A stretch of 42,857 nt of DNA from Candidatus Peregrinibacteria bacterium Greene0416_19 (GCA_007375735.1 VMEW01000021.1:1-42857); one strand, 5' to 3'. Positions 1 to 8,473 are shown, numbered from the stretch's first letter. The notes: generated by a model not told the origin, from the letters alone. Program-made: numbers and translations.

Positions 1-2
1 AG

Positions 3-509
3 GAACTCTTCTCCGGCCACGGCTGGCGCGTGACGCTGGAGGAGGCCCCGCTCCCCGATGGCCGCGTGAAGACGTCGGCACATGTCCACCGTGCCGATAC
101 TGCTCACATCCTCGCGTTTCCGACCGAGGACACCATTCTCCTCCTGCGAGAGTTCCGGCCATTCTATGGTTGCTACATCTGGATGCTCCCGACCGGCCGC
201 ATCGATAAGGAAGCGGATATTGCCGCGGGAGCGCTCCGCGAGCTACAGGAGGAAACGGGATTCACCGCAGAGGAGTTCGCGCACTACTGTACTGCGTGCC
301 ATTCGGAGACGCTGCAGTCGGCGAATCATATTTTCATTGCCCGGCACCTCACCCCCAATCCCCTCCCCCAGGACGCCGATGAGCTGATCGAGGTGCACGA
401 GTTACCGCTGCAGAAAGCTCTGGAGAATGTCCTCACGAGCGAGCATGTCCATCTGGCGAGCGCGTTCGCGCTGCTGCACTATTTGCATCATCAGAATGCG
501 CAGGTTTGA
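3..509 (+). CDS. NUDIX hydrolase, ADP-ribose pyrophosphatase-like (5' end cut by window)
   Basis: The reading frame is open to the left window edge. The residues before the first possible start (GTG at 30) already look like the N-terminal strand of ADP-ribose pyrophosphatases, so the true start probably lies outside. The NUDIX box is visible as G, five residues, A, seven residues, then RELQEETGF. The family normally has Glu where this protein has Ala, but the metal-binding REL-EE core is intact. Members hydrolyse nucleoside diphosphates linked to another moiety, often ADP-ribose, in the cytoplasm. The exact substrate cannot be read from sequence. About 185 bp without a convincing gene separate it from dnaB. 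Confidence 0.85.
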   Translation, partial: ELFSGHGWRVTLEEAPLPDGRVKTSAHVHRADTAHILAFPTEDTILLLREFRPFYGCYIWMLPTGRIDKEADIAAGALRELQEETGFTAEEFAHYCTACHSETLQSANHIFIARHLTPNPLPQDADELIEVHELPLQKALENVLTSEHVHLASAFALLHYLHHQNAQV

Positions 510-695
510 AGGCTTGCAAGTTTTCCACATTTGATTCACAGCATACCCACAGCAACACAACCGAAATTCGGTGTCCAGGCGAGGGCAATTCGTTGCGACC
601 GTGGCGTTCCATCGTAGAATGGAACAGGAAAGAGCAAGGTACGAAGGCCAAAATACGACATCGGTTCCACAGAATCATTTCATCCGCTTGCCTCC

Positions 696-2084
696 ATGCC
701 TTCAGCGTCTCCTCCCTCGGTCATCGGCGTCCAGCCGCACTCGGCCGAGGCGGAGCGGACGGTGTTGGGGGCGCTGCTGATGGATCCGGAGGCGATTGTG
801 AAAGTTAGTGATCTGCTCGCGCCGGAGGATTTCTACGATCCCACCTATCGGCAGATTTTCTCTGCCATCTACGAGCTCTACCAGCAGCATGAGGCGATCG
901 ATTTCGTGACGGTGAGCAGCAAATTAGCCGATAACCGCAAGATCCAGGATGTCGGCGGCTCCGCCTTCCTGGCCGAGCTCGCCGCCTCCGTCCCCACCTC
1001 GTCCCACATCTACCAGTACGGACAGATCGTGAAGACGAAGGCGGTGCACCGCCGCATCATCGAGGCGGGGCAGAAGATCAGCGGACTCGGCTACGAGGAG
1101 AGCCGTCCCGTCGCCGAATTGCTCGACGAGGTGGAGAAGACGATTTTCCGTATCAGCAACACGTTCATGAAGGACAAGTTCGTCCACATCCGCGAGATCC
1201 TGGACGCGCGCTACGAGAAGTTCGCGGAGATGCATGCGTCCCCCGACGATAACCCGGTGAAAGGCGTCCCCACCGGCTTCCATGCGCTCGATCTCAAGCT
1301 CTCCGGCCTCCAGCCCAGCGACCTCATCATCATCGCCTCGCGGCCCTCCATAGGGAAGACGAGCCTTGCCCTCAATATCGCCCAGAACGCGGCCATCCGC
1401 TCGCACAAGACGGTCGGCATCTTCTCGCTCGAGATGAGCAAGGAGCAGCTGGTGGACCGGCTCTTCGCCAGCATGCTGGGGGTGGACTCCTGGAAGCTCC
1501 AGCGCGGGCAGCTGGATGACAGCGATTTCCAGAACATGGGGCCGATCATGGACGAGCTCAACAAGGCCAACATCTTCATCGACGACTCAGTGGCTTCCTC
1601 CTTGCCGGAGCTGCGCGCCAAGGCCCGTCGGTTGCAGATGGAGCACGGTCTCGACCTCATCATCATCGACTACATGCAGCTGATGACCACCGGCAACATG
1701 AGTTACGCGGGCAACCGCGTGCAGGAGATCTCGGAGATTTCCCGCTCGCTCAAGCAGATCGGCCGCGAGCTCCATTGCCCCGTCCTTGCGCTCTCGCAGC
1801 TCAGCCGCGCCGTGGAGAGCCGCCCCGGCAACATTCCCCAGCTTTCTGACCTCCGCGAATCCGGCAGTATCGAGCAGGATGCCGACGTGGTGCTGATGCT
1901 GTACCGCGAGGACTTCTACGAGGAGGACAGCGACCGGCCCGGTATGACCGACATCTACATCCGCAAGCACCGCAACGGTCCCACCGGGCGCGTGGAGCTG
2001 CTCTTCAAGAAGGAGCAGATGCGGTTCTACGACGTGGACAAGGCGCACAGCGCCCCCCCGCGGAACGTGGCGGGCGGCGCGTGA
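696..2084 (+). CDS. dnaB: Replicative DNA helicase DnaB
   Basis: 462 residues, normal for DnaB. The N-terminal helical domain starts with the typical PHSAEAERTVLGALL segment (about residues 14-28), which supports the start chosen. The RecA-like domain has Walker A SRPSIGKT (about 215-222), Walker B LIIIDYMQL (about 321-329) and the C-terminal KHRNGPTG segment that carries the arginine finger (about 424-431). It should form the hexameric ring that unwinds DNA at the replication fork. No Shine-Dalgarno site is seen, and the start is not preceded by as clear a -10 box as in many other genes here. A DciA-like putative helicase-loading partner is encoded at 15527-15832. Confidence 0.97.
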   Translation: MPSASPPSVIGVQPHSAEAERTVLGALLMDPEAIVKVSDLLAPEDFYDPTYRQIFSAIYELYQQHEAIDFVTVSSKLADNRKIQDVGGSAFLAELAASVPTSSHIYQYGQIVKTKAVHRRIIEAGQKISGLGYEESRPVAELLDEVEKTIFRISNTFMKDKFVHIREILDARYEKFAEMHASPDDNPVKGVPTGFHALDLKLSGLQPSDLIIIASRPSIGKTSLALNIAQNAAIRSHKTVGIFSLEMSKEQLVDRLFASMLGVDSWKLQRGQLDDSDFQNMGPIMDELNKANIFIDDSVASSLPELRAKARRLQMEHGLDLIIIDYMQLMTTGNMSYAGNRVQEISEISRSLKQIGRELHCPVLALSQLSRAVESRPGNIPQLSDLRESGSIEQDADVVLMLYREDFYEEDSDRPGMTDIYIRKHRNGPTGRVELLFKKEQMRFYDVDKAHSAPPRNVAGGA

Positions 2085-2126
2085 TGCGGTCGTGCGGGTT
2101 CCGGTTGCTGGTTCGGGGTCAATGCT

Positions 2127-2155
2127 TGGAGGGTGCCGCCGCCATGGTGTAGGCT
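2127..2155 (+). promoter_or_regulatory. Promoter of mraY, predicted leaderless
   Basis: TGGAGG (2127-2132), 17-bp spacer, TAGGCT (2150-2155), then 7 nt to the ATG at 2163. Transcription would begin at or within one or two bases of the start codon. The weak -35-like TGGAGG with a 17-bp spacer recurs before the genes starting at 6276 (minus strand) and 26916. Confidence 0.55.
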
Positions 2156-2162
2156 GCGTCGC

Positions 2163-3227
2163 ATGATTCCCGATCTTCTTCCGCCACGCCCGGAGATGTC
2201 ACTCGGGTGGATTCTGAGTTACGCGCTGTTCGCCTTCGCCATCGGCCTGCTCCTGACGCCGTGGTTCGTGCAATTCCTGCGCCGGAACAGGCTTGGGAAG
2301 CAGCTGCGGGTGACGGCCGTCGACGGGCGGGATGCGTCCATCTTCCTGAAGTACCACGAGAAGAAGTTCGGAACGCCGGCCATGGGCGGCATCCTCATCT
2401 GGGGGTCCATCCTGCTCACGGTTCTCCTCTCCCGGATACTCTCGTACTTCGGCATCGTGGAGCATTCGCTGCTGCAGCGCGGCCAGGTGTATCTCCCGCT
2501 CTTCATCATGGTCATGTTTGGCATACTGGGGGCCATCGATGACTACCTGAACATCCGGGGTCTGGGGAAGAACCGCGGGCTCGACGTGCTCCCGAAAGTG
2601 TTCACACTCCTCCTCGTCAGCGTGGCCGGCGCATTCTGGTTCTACTACAAACTTCGGTACGATTCGATCAGTGTCCCCTTCTACGGTCCGGTGCACGTGG
2701 GTCTGTGGTACATCCCCATTTTCATTTTCATCCTCTTCGGCACTGCAAATGCGGTCAATGTCACGGACGGCCTCGACGGGCTCGCAGGCGGGCTGCTCGT
2801 CATCGCGTTCGGCTCGTTCGGCGTCCTGGCGTACCTGCAGGGTCTCTTCGTGCTCGCCGCGCTCTGCGCGGCCGCGATGGGAGCCGTCGCGGCCTTCCTG
2901 TGGCACAACGTCCCTCCCGCGCTCTTCTACATGAGCGACACGGGATCCATGGCCCTGGGCGGCATGCTGGCCGTCATCGCCATGATGACCGACCAGGTTC
3001 TCATTCTGCCGCTCGTCGGCTTCATCTTCGTCGTCGAGATGCTGTCGGTCATCATCCAACTGGCCAGCAAGAAGCTGCGCGGCGGCAAAAAGGTCTTCCA
3101 CTCCGCGCCCATTCACCATCACTTCGAGGCGCTCGAGTGGGGCGAGAGCAAGGTGACGATGCGGATGTGGATCGCGGGGGCCTTCGTGGCCTTCCTGGGA
3201 ATCATCGTAGGGATCATCGGGAAATGA
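2163..3227 (+). CDS. mraY: Phospho-N-acetylmuramoyl-pentapeptide-transferase MraY
   Basis: 354 residues from the ATG at 2163. That start was chosen because a -10 box ends 7 nt upstream; an in-frame GTG at 2133 is less likely. It is a polytopic membrane enzyme that transfers phospho-MurNAc-pentapeptide from UDP to undecaprenyl phosphate to give lipid I. Family hallmarks are the cytoplasmic DDYLNIRGLGKNRGL segment, NAVNVTDGLDGLAGG, and the C-terminal APIHHHFE triple-histidine motif that separates MraY from WecA-type relatives. UppP, which recycles the same lipid carrier, is at 24578-25345. No other mur genes are nearby. Confidence 0.95.
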   Translation: MIPDLLPPRPEMSLGWILSYALFAFAIGLLLTPWFVQFLRRNRLGKQLRVTAVDGRDASIFLKYHEKKFGTPAMGGILIWGSILLTVLLSRILSYFGIVEHSLLQRGQVYLPLFIMVMFGILGAIDDYLNIRGLGKNRGLDVLPKVFTLLLVSVAGAFWFYYKLRYDSISVPFYGPVHVGLWYIPIFIFILFGTANAVNVTDGLDGLAGGLLVIAFGSFGVLAYLQGLFVLAALCAAAMGAVAAFLWHNVPPALFYMSDTGSMALGGMLAVIAMMTDQVLILPLVGFIFVVEMLSVIIQLASKKLRGGKKVFHSAPIHHHFEALEWGESKVTMRMWIAGAFVAFLGIIVGIIGK

Positions 3228-3257
3228 GAGGAGAGCGGAGTGTCATCCCTCACTCAC

Positions 3258-3285
3258 TTGTCATGTCGTCATCGATCGGTATCAT
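3258..3285 (+). promoter_or_regulatory. Promoter of the first GAPDH gene, predicted leaderless
   Basis: TTGTCA (3258-3263), 16-bp spacer, TATCAT (3280-3285), 6 nt to the ATG at 3292. Both hexamers are close to the sigma-70 consensus, and there is no room for a 5' untranslated leader. Confidence 0.65.
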
Positions 3286-3291
3286 CTTCAC

Positions 3292-4311
3292 ATGTTGAGG
3301 GTCGCCATCAACGGCTACGGCCGTATCGGACGGAACGTCCACAGACAATTCGTCGAGCGGTACGCGGATACGGTGGAGGTCGTCGGGGTGAATGCATCCT
3401 CTTCCCCCGATGTGCGGGCGTACCTCCTCAAGTACGATTCCCTCCATGGCCGCATGAATGCTGCCATCAAGGCGGAGGACGATGGCTTTTCGGTGGACGG
3501 TACATCTGTGCGGGCCGTGAAGGAACGTGATCCATCCAGATGCCCGTGGAAGGAATTGGGCGTGGACGTCGTCGTGGAAGCCACCGGTCACTTTGAGACG
3601 CGGGAGGAAGTACAGGGACATCTGCAGGCCGGCGCCAAACGGGTGATCGTCACGGCGCCGATGAAAGATGAGACCCCCATGTTCGTCATGGGAGTGAATG
3701 ATGACACCCTCTCGAGGGAAATGGACATTATCAGCAATGCCTCGTGCACCACCAACTGCATTGCGCCGGTCATGAAGGTGATGGATCAATCCTTCGGTAT
3801 CGCTCACCTGCTGGTGGGGTCCGTGCACGCATTCACGGCATCCCAAAATCTGCTCGATAACAAGCCCCAGGAGGACGGCGAACTCCGCCGATCCCGCGCA
3901 GCCACCCTGTCGGTCATCCCGACCAAGACCGGAGCGGTACGGGCGTGCGCGAAGATTTTTCCGCATCTCAAAGGCAAAATAGACGGAATGGCATTCCGCG
4001 TGCCGGTCCCGACCGTCAGTTGCGCCTACATGGCATTCGACCTCTCGAACCCCGCGACCGTCGAGGACATCCATCACAAGCTCCGGCAGGCGGCGACGGC
4101 AGGGCCCATGAAAGACGTTCTAGCGATATCCGACGACCAGTGCGTCTCGATCGATTTTCAGACCGATCCCCACTCTTCCATCGTCGATGCGCCCAGCACG
4201 AAGGTCGTTGACGGCACGACGGTGCAAATTCTCAGCTGGTACGACAATGAATGGGGCTACGCGATGCGTGTCACCGAAATGACGCTCAAGCTGGGTGCGT
4301 TGCTGTCCTGA
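3292..4311 (+). CDS. gap: Glyceraldehyde-3-phosphate dehydrogenase, NADP-type (anabolic) candidate
   Basis: 339 residues. It has the Rossmann motif NGYGRIGR (7-14), catalytic SNASCTTNC with Cys152, and the C-terminal WYDNEWGYA segment. After the second strand the sequence reads VGVNASSS, so Ala35 stands where NAD-specific enzymes have Asp. In the GapB class, loss of that Asp goes with NADP use and a gluconeogenic or biosynthetic role. The next gene is fructose-1,6-bisphosphatase, which fits this reading. The second GAPDH (27826-28854) keeps Asn-Asp at this position. GAPDH identity is secure; cofactor preference is inferred from one position and context. Erythrose-4-phosphate dehydrogenase is a less likely alternative. 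Confidence 0.93.
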   Translation: MLRVAINGYGRIGRNVHRQFVERYADTVEVVGVNASSSPDVRAYLLKYDSLHGRMNAAIKAEDDGFSVDGTSVRAVKERDPSRCPWKELGVDVVVEATGHFETREEVQGHLQAGAKRVIVTAPMKDETPMFVMGVNDDTLSREMDIISNASCTTNCIAPVMKVMDQSFGIAHLLVGSVHAFTASQNLLDNKPQEDGELRRSRAATLSVIPTKTGAVRACAKIFPHLKGKIDGMAFRVPVPTVSCAYMAFDLSNPATVEDIHHKLRQAATAGPMKDVLAISDDQCVSIDFQTDPHSSIVDAPSTKVVDGTTVQILSWYDNEWGYAMRVTEMTLKLGALLS

Positions 4312-4325
4312 CGGGTGTGGTTGCG

Positions 4326-4353
4326 TTGCAAAGGAGCGCAGAAGACATACACT
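4326..4353 (+). promoter_or_regulatory. Promoter of fbp, predicted leaderless
   Basis: TTGCAA (4326-4331), 16-bp spacer, TACACT (4348-4353), then 6 nt to the ATG at 4360. The element starts 15 bp after the GAPDH stop codon, so fbp has its own promoter despite the close spacing. Confidence 0.65.
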
Positions 4354-4359
4354 GAAGAT

Positions 4360-5295
4360 ATGGACGCCCCCATGCCTCCGTCAGCATCGCGCATTTCCCT
4401 CAATAAGCACCTCTTCGAGCGGGCTCCCGACCGGCTCCGTCACCTCATTCTCGATATCGCGCGCGCCGCCAAGTACATTCACTACGCCATCCGCACCACC
4501 GAGGCGGGTCTGGCCGGTTCCCGCAATCAATTCGGCGAGGAACAGGTGAAGCTCGATGTCCTGAGCAACGCCATCATCGAACAACATCTCCGCGAGAGCA
4601 GGTTGGTTGCCCGGTACATTTCGGAAGAACAGAAGGACGTGGTGGAACTCTCCCCGGAGGCGCCGTACTCGGTCGTCTTCGATCCTCTCGACGGATCGTC
4701 GCTCGTTGATGTCAACTTCGCCATCGGTTCCATCTTCGGCGTCTACGAAGGCGAGGTCATCGGGAAGAAGCCGAGAGAGCAGGTTGCCGCTCTCTACGTC
4801 ATCTACGGCCCGCGGACGGTTCTCGTCTGTTCGAGCGGGCATGGGACGCATGAATTCATTCTCAACGACGTGGGCGAGTTCATTCTGCTGCGCGAACACT
4901 TGGGCATCGGCGACGCCGCGAAGGTGTTCGCTCCGGGCAATCTTCATGCGATGGTGGAGGATGCGCCGTACCGATCGCTGCTCGAGGCGTGGCTGCAGGA
5001 CAACATGTCGCTGAGGTACTCCGGTTGCATGGTGGCGGATGTGCACCACATCCTCAGTAAGGGCCAGGGCGTCTTCCTGTACCCGGGCGGTCCGACGTAC
5101 CCCGAGGGCAAGTTACGTCACGTGTTTGAGTGCGGGCCGTTCGCCTACCTCGTCGATCAGGCCGGTGGCAGCTCTTCCGACGGTGCGCAGTCCATCCTGG
5201 AAAAAGAAATCACCGCCATCGACCAGCGGACGCCATTCATCATCGGATCGAAGAAGGAAGTGGAGCGGGTATGCTCGTTCCTGGGACGCGTGTAG
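4360..5295 (+). CDS. fbp: Fructose-1,6-bisphosphatase, class I
   Basis: 311 residues from the ATG placed 6 nt after a -10 box. The metal-binding and catalytic signature FDPLDGSSLVDVNFAIGSIF (from about residue 107) identifies the class I family. C-terminal substrate-binding parts are also present (VADVHHIL, LYPGGPTYPEGKLR, and the FECGPFAYLVDQAGG segment). It removes the 1-phosphate of fructose-1,6-bisphosphate, the committing step toward sugar phosphates for envelope polysaccharide. Its position 48 bp behind the NADP-type GAPDH suggests a small gluconeogenic pair. It runs convergent with the small minus-strand gene at 5300-5623, with only 4 bp between stops. Confidence 0.95.
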   Translation: MDAPMPPSASRISLNKHLFERAPDRLRHLILDIARAAKYIHYAIRTTEAGLAGSRNQFGEEQVKLDVLSNAIIEQHLRESRLVARYISEEQKDVVELSPEAPYSVVFDPLDGSSLVDVNFAIGSIFGVYEGEVIGKKPREQVAALYVIYGPRTVLVCSSGHGTHEFILNDVGEFILLREHLGIGDAAKVFAPGNLHAMVEDAPYRSLLEAWLQDNMSLRYSGCMVADVHHILSKGQGVFLYPGGPTYPEGKLRHVFECGPFAYLVDQAGGSSSDGAQSILEKEITAIDQRTPFIIGSKKEVERVCSFLGRV

Positions 5296-5299
5296 GGCA

Positions 5300-5623
5300 T
5301 CAGTCCCAGAATGCCTCCTGTAGCGCGCGGTCGATCACCTGGTCCAGCGTCTTCCCGGGTTCCGGCTTCTTCTGCTTGCCCTCCAGACGGTACACGTTCT
5401 TCATGGAACGGTAGGTTCCCCAGGGGTAGTGCTTCCGCCCGCTGCTGCCGCGACGTCGCTCGCCTTTGCCATCGTGCGCCTCCTTCTCAGGCATCGTCAG
5501 AGACCGGGGATTGCCGTTCCTACTCCACTCCACGATGCTGACGACCGCGCGTGCATCCGGATCGACGTAGACCAGGTCCGTGTCCCTGAACAGATGCGTT
5601 GCCTGTGCGGTTTGGTCGTCCAT
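5300..5623 (-). CDS. Small hydrophilic hypothetical protein
   Basis: 107 residues, not recognised. The N-terminal half (TDLVYVDPDARAVVSIVEW) looks like a small beta-sheet unit. The middle is rich in Lys, Arg and Gly, and the C-terminus contains an amphipathic helix (TLDQVIDRALQEAF). There is no signal peptide or membrane segment. Support for a real gene comes from the promoter: TAGAAT at 5630-5635 (read on the minus strand) lies 6 nt before the ATG, the same leaderless spacing as in neighbouring genes. It also fills the gap between fbp and the upstream membrane protein without overlap. Confidence 0.6.
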   Translation of the reverse strand: MDDQTAQATHLFRDTDLVYVDPDARAVVSIVEWSRNGNPRSLTMPEKEAHDGKGERRRGSSGRKHYPWGTYRSMKNVYRLEGKQKKPEPGKTLDQVIDRALQEAFWD

Positions 5624-5651
5624 GCTGAGATTCTACTGGAGAAAGGAGTCC

Positions 5652-5696
5652 GAAGAAACCGAAGAATTCGAGATCGTCGGATTCCTCGGTTTCTTC
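5652..5696 (-). terminator. Long inverted repeat at the end of the membrane-protein gene
   Basis: An 11-bp perfect inverted repeat (GAAGAAACCGA at 5652-5662 with TCGGTTTCTTC at 5686-5696) plus an inner AATTC/GGATT-like partial pairing. It begins inside the stop codon of the minus-strand gene 5695-6276 and is followed on that strand by a pyrimidine-rich stretch, not a clean T run. It is best read as a terminator that separates this gene from 5300-5623. Confidence 0.5.
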
Positions 5697-6276
5697 AGGG
5701 GTACAGCGGATGTTCCTCCACCGCCGGAGGCGGCGGCGGGGGCGGCGGGGGCGGCGGTGACATCACCTCCCTCCGCTGCAGGGGAATAGGGTCGTCATCC
5801 GGGTGGTGGAACAGCTCCTGACCGAGTGACCGGCGGTACTCCTGCAGGCGCAGGAAGGAGTAGAGGCAAGTGACGGCGCAGCCGATGAGGGTGATGAAGA
5901 TCCCAAAACGCACCTCCATGCGTGTGTACTGGAACGTGAAGCGCGTGAGAACGGACAAGACCGCGAATGTCAGAATCATCGCTTGCAGCGCGGCAAACAA
6001 CCGCAGGTACTCGCGGAACCGTTTGGGGATGAGCACCGGCCCGCCAGCGAGCGGCACCAGCGTGAGGAGCAGGATGGAGAGCAGGAGAAGGAAGATGGAA
6101 AGTCCCAGGAAGGACGTGTAGAAGCCGAAGGCGGTATGCGTCCGGTCAAGCTCGCCAAACCACTCGCCGCTCACCCACGGCAGGAGTGTCCCGATGAGCG
6201 CGATGACCGCGCTGGCGTTCAGGATTTGCTCTTCCAGCTCCAGCCCCTTGAGCCCCCGGATGAATCGTGATTGCAT
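5695..6276 (-). CDS. Four-helix membrane protein with polyproline tail
   Basis: 193 residues. Four hydrophobic segments lie roughly at residues 20-35, 52-76, 93-111 and 122-139. A charged cytoplasmic-looking tail follows, with eleven consecutive prolines before AVEEHPLYP. I do not recognise a family. The start (ATG, complement of 6274-6276) is supported by a perfect TATAAT at 6284-6289 on the minus strand, 7 nt upstream, with TGGAGG 17 bp further up. Because this is a leaderless start, the longer in-frame extension is unlikely. The proline run is encoded by a C/G-rich simple-sequence tract, so its length could vary between strains. Confidence 0.75.
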   Translation of the reverse strand: MQSRFIRGLKGLELEEQILNASAVIALIGTLLPWVSGEWFGELDRTHTAFGFYTSFLGLSIFLLLLSILLLTLVPLAGGPVLIPKRFREYLRLFAALQAMILTFAVLSVLTRFTFQYTRMEVRFGIFITLIGCAVTCLYSFLRLQEYRRSLGQELFHHPDDDPIPLQRREVMSPPPPPPPPPPPAVEEHPLYP

Positions 6277-6321
6277 GGTGCCGATTATAGGACGTTCCTC
6301 CCATTTCCTCCACTGAAGCCC

Positions 6322-7281
6322 GTGTCCCACACACTTGTCATCGACGTTCGCGAGGCCTGCAGGGAGCGCCGAACCGGCAAAGGACAGTGGACGTACGGCT
6401 TCGTGTCCGAGCTGATCCGGCGCGGGCAACCTCTCCACCTCCTTTCCAACTCCCCCCTTCCGTCGGAATGGGAGGAGCGCGCTCACGTCCGTCCGATGGT
6501 GACGCCTGTCCGGGGTTCGCGATGGCACCTGTCGATGGCACACAATCTCCGACGCATGAAGGATATCCTCTACGTGAGTCCCACAAGCTACATCGTGCCG
6601 TCCCTAGCCGGCAAGTCGATGAAGAGCGTCGTGATAGTCCATGACCTGATCGCGTTTCAGAACGAGCCCCACGACAGGAGGGCACGATGGATTGAACGAC
6701 TGACCCTCGGGTGGTCACTCAGGAGCGCTACGCATATCTGCTCGATCAGTGAAGCGACGAAGAAGGATCTCCTCGATCGCTTTCCCTCGTTCCCACTGAT
6801 CCTCGCATACCGGTCGCTCCCCTCCCCCCTTCGCGACCGGTTCCGGCTGCTCCTGGGCGGCGGTCGCGGCTGGAAGGACGAAACGATCATCCGTCTCGCT
6901 CGCGAGACGCCGGGAGTCGAATGGCGCGACTCCATTCCCGACGAGGAGTACGAGCGCCTGCTCTCCACCTGTACCGTCTTCGCACTGCCCTCCCTCTACG
7001 AAGGCTTCGGCATGCAGATCCTGGATGCGCTGCAGCGCGGAATCCCTGTGTTGACGTCTGATCGCGGCAGCCTGAAGGAAGTCGCGGGAGACGCAGCGAT
7101 GTTCGTCGACCCCGAGAGCGTGCCGGCGATTGCGGAGGGGTTGCAGGTGCTGCTGACGAATGCGGATTTCCGGCGGAAGCTCACCCTGAACGGGCCATGC
7201 CAGGCTGGAAGATTTTCATGGGACAGGACTGTCGATCTTTTCCTTGATCAGGTGCTCGGCTCGCGAGGGAGGTCGGGATAG
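6322..7281 (+). CDS. GT4-family glycosyltransferase, shortened
   Basis: About 319 residues if the GTG at 6322 is used; a TTG start at 6271 would add 17 residues, and the choice is uncertain. The N-terminus (HTLVIDVREACRERRTGKGQ) matches the start of GT4 mannosyl/glucosyltransferases. The C-terminal GT-B domain has the PSLYEGFGMQILDAL segment and the DRGSLKEVAGDAAMFVDP segment. The usual E-x7-E motif reads E-x7-D here. The linker and first strands of the C-terminal domain look compressed compared with the GT4 protein at 14389-15459. It probably adds a sugar to a surface polysaccharide or glycolipid from a nucleotide-sugar donor. Donor and acceptor are unknown. Confidence 0.8.
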   Translation: MSHTLVIDVREACRERRTGKGQWTYGFVSELIRRGQPLHLLSNSPLPSEWEERAHVRPMVTPVRGSRWHLSMAHNLRRMKDILYVSPTSYIVPSLAGKSMKSVVIVHDLIAFQNEPHDRRARWIERLTLGWSLRSATHICSISEATKKDLLDRFPSFPLILAYRSLPSPLRDRFRLLLGGGRGWKDETIIRLARETPGVEWRDSIPDEEYERLLSTCTVFALPSLYEGFGMQILDALQRGIPVLTSDRGSLKEVAGDAAMFVDPESVPAIAEGLQVLLTNADFRRKLTLNGPCQAGRFSWDRTVDLFLDQVLGSRGRSG

Positions 7282-7532
7282 ATCGTGCACTGGAATGCAT
7301 ATTCCTCGTTCGTCATCGTACCCGCCATGCGTGCCTGCAGGATCTTCGTCATATCGTTGGCGATCATTCCTTGTACACGGTTGTACGCATCAATCATGTC
7401 GTTGATCAGATTGGGGTAGCCAATCTTTGCTCCTTCATCAATGACTTCTCTTATATTGACGCCCTGAGCGGCGACTGTATCGAGGGTGAGATCCTTGCGC
7501 ACGATTGGGAACCTGTCAGGAGATGGATCCAT
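7248..7532 (-). CDS. Small hypothetical protein
   Basis: 94 residues from the ATG complementary to 7530-7532, not recognised. It is mainly alpha-helical (DMIDAYNRVQGMIANDMTKI and similar) and soluble. This start was chosen over an upstream TTG because an AAATCT -10-like hexamer ends 6 nt before it and a TTGACT -35 lies 18 bp further upstream. Its 3' end overlaps the end of the convergent glycosyltransferase by 34 bp. Confidence 0.55.
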   Translation of the reverse strand: MDPSPDRFPIVRKDLTLDTVAAQGVNIREVIDEGAKIGYPNLINDMIDAYNRVQGMIANDMTKILQARMAGTMTNEEYAFQCTIYPDLPREPST

Positions 7533-7590
7533 AGTGGCAGATTTTTGCATACTGGCTTGAAGAGTCAAGTGGTTCTATCATCTCTCCGAC

Positions 7591-8472
7591 ATGCCCTACC
7601 GCCGCATCGGCATCACGGTCAAATCCGACCTCGATCACCGGGACGAGGCGGTGCGCAAGGTGCTGTCCATTCTCGACAAGATGAAGGTCGAGGCCTGCCT
7701 GGATGCCAAGCGGTGCAGCGGACTCCCCAGCGCTACAGGTCTTCCTCTGTTCGAGAAAGAGAAGGATATCGATCTGCTGCTCGTCATCGGGGGGGACGGG
7801 ACCATCCTGCGAGCCGTGCGAGAGCTGCGGGATTTTTCCATTCCTATCCTCAGCGTCAACCGCGGCAACATCGGATTCCTGGCTGAGACGAGCATCGATG
7901 AGGCGGAGCAGGTGCTCCCAAAGCTCCTGCGGGGCGAGGGCGTCATCGACGAGCGAAGCGTCCTTGCCGTGCGTGCCGAGCGCGGCAAGGAAATCCTCTT
8001 CGACGGTGCCGTGCTCAACGAAGCGGTCATCTCACAGGGGAGCATCGCACGGCTCGTCGATCTCCGGACGTGCATCAATGGGGAAGACCTGACCACGTAC
8101 CGTGCCGACGGGCTCATCATCGCCACGCCCACCGGCTCCACCGCGTACTCGCTCGCCGCCGGCGGTCCCATCGTCCATCCGCGGCTGACCGCGATGATCC
8201 TGACGCCCATCAACTCCCACAGCTTCAGTCAGAAGCCCATCGTCATCCCCGGGGACGGGCAGGTGGATGTGGAGGTGCTTCCCAAGCAGAACAAATTCTC
8301 GGACGTGGAAGTGAGCCTCACACTCGACGGCCAGACGTACTTGTCCCTGCAGCGGCACGACCGCATCCACGTTCACCTCAATGAACGAACGGTCAAGTTC
8401 CTGCGTCGCAAGCAGGACACGTTCTATGCTACGCTCCGGACGAAACTGAAGTGGGGTGCGGGGGTGGAGTGA
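7591..8472 (+). CDS. nadK: NAD kinase (ATP-NAD kinase)
   Basis: 293 residues. The motif IGGDGTILRAVREL (about 67-80) is the NAD-kinase/diacylglycerol-kinase nucleotide loop. NRGNIGFLAE and TPTGSTAYSLAAGGPIVHP are the conserved NAD-binding segments. It phosphorylates NAD at the 2' position to make NADP, supplying cofactor for biosynthesis and for the GAPDH at 3292-4311 if that enzyme uses NADP. A TATCAT hexamer (7577-7582) lies 8 nt before the start codon. No Shine-Dalgarno site is present. Confidence 0.95.
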   Translation: MPYRRIGITVKSDLDHRDEAVRKVLSILDKMKVEACLDAKRCSGLPSATGLPLFEKEKDIDLLLVIGGDGTILRAVRELRDFSIPILSVNRGNIGFLAETSIDEAEQVLPKLLRGEGVIDERSVLAVRAERGKEILFDGAVLNEAVISQGSIARLVDLRTCINGEDLTTYRADGLIIATPTGSTAYSLAAGGPIVHPRLTAMILTPINSHSFSQKPIVIPGDGQVDVEVLPKQNKFSDVEVSLTLDGQTYLSLQRHDRIHVHLNERTVKFLRRKQDTFYATLRTKLKWGAGVE

Positions 8473-8473
8473 A

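Noticed and set aside
2199..3122. Long minus-strand frame opposite mraY
   Set aside because: Highly acidic, low-complexity shadow of a membrane protein gene; no motif, no promoter.
6271..6321. TTG start for the first glycosyltransferase
   Set aside because: It would overlap the start and promoter of the divergent membrane protein, and the extra residues lack similarity to GT4 N-termini. It is kept only as an alternative.
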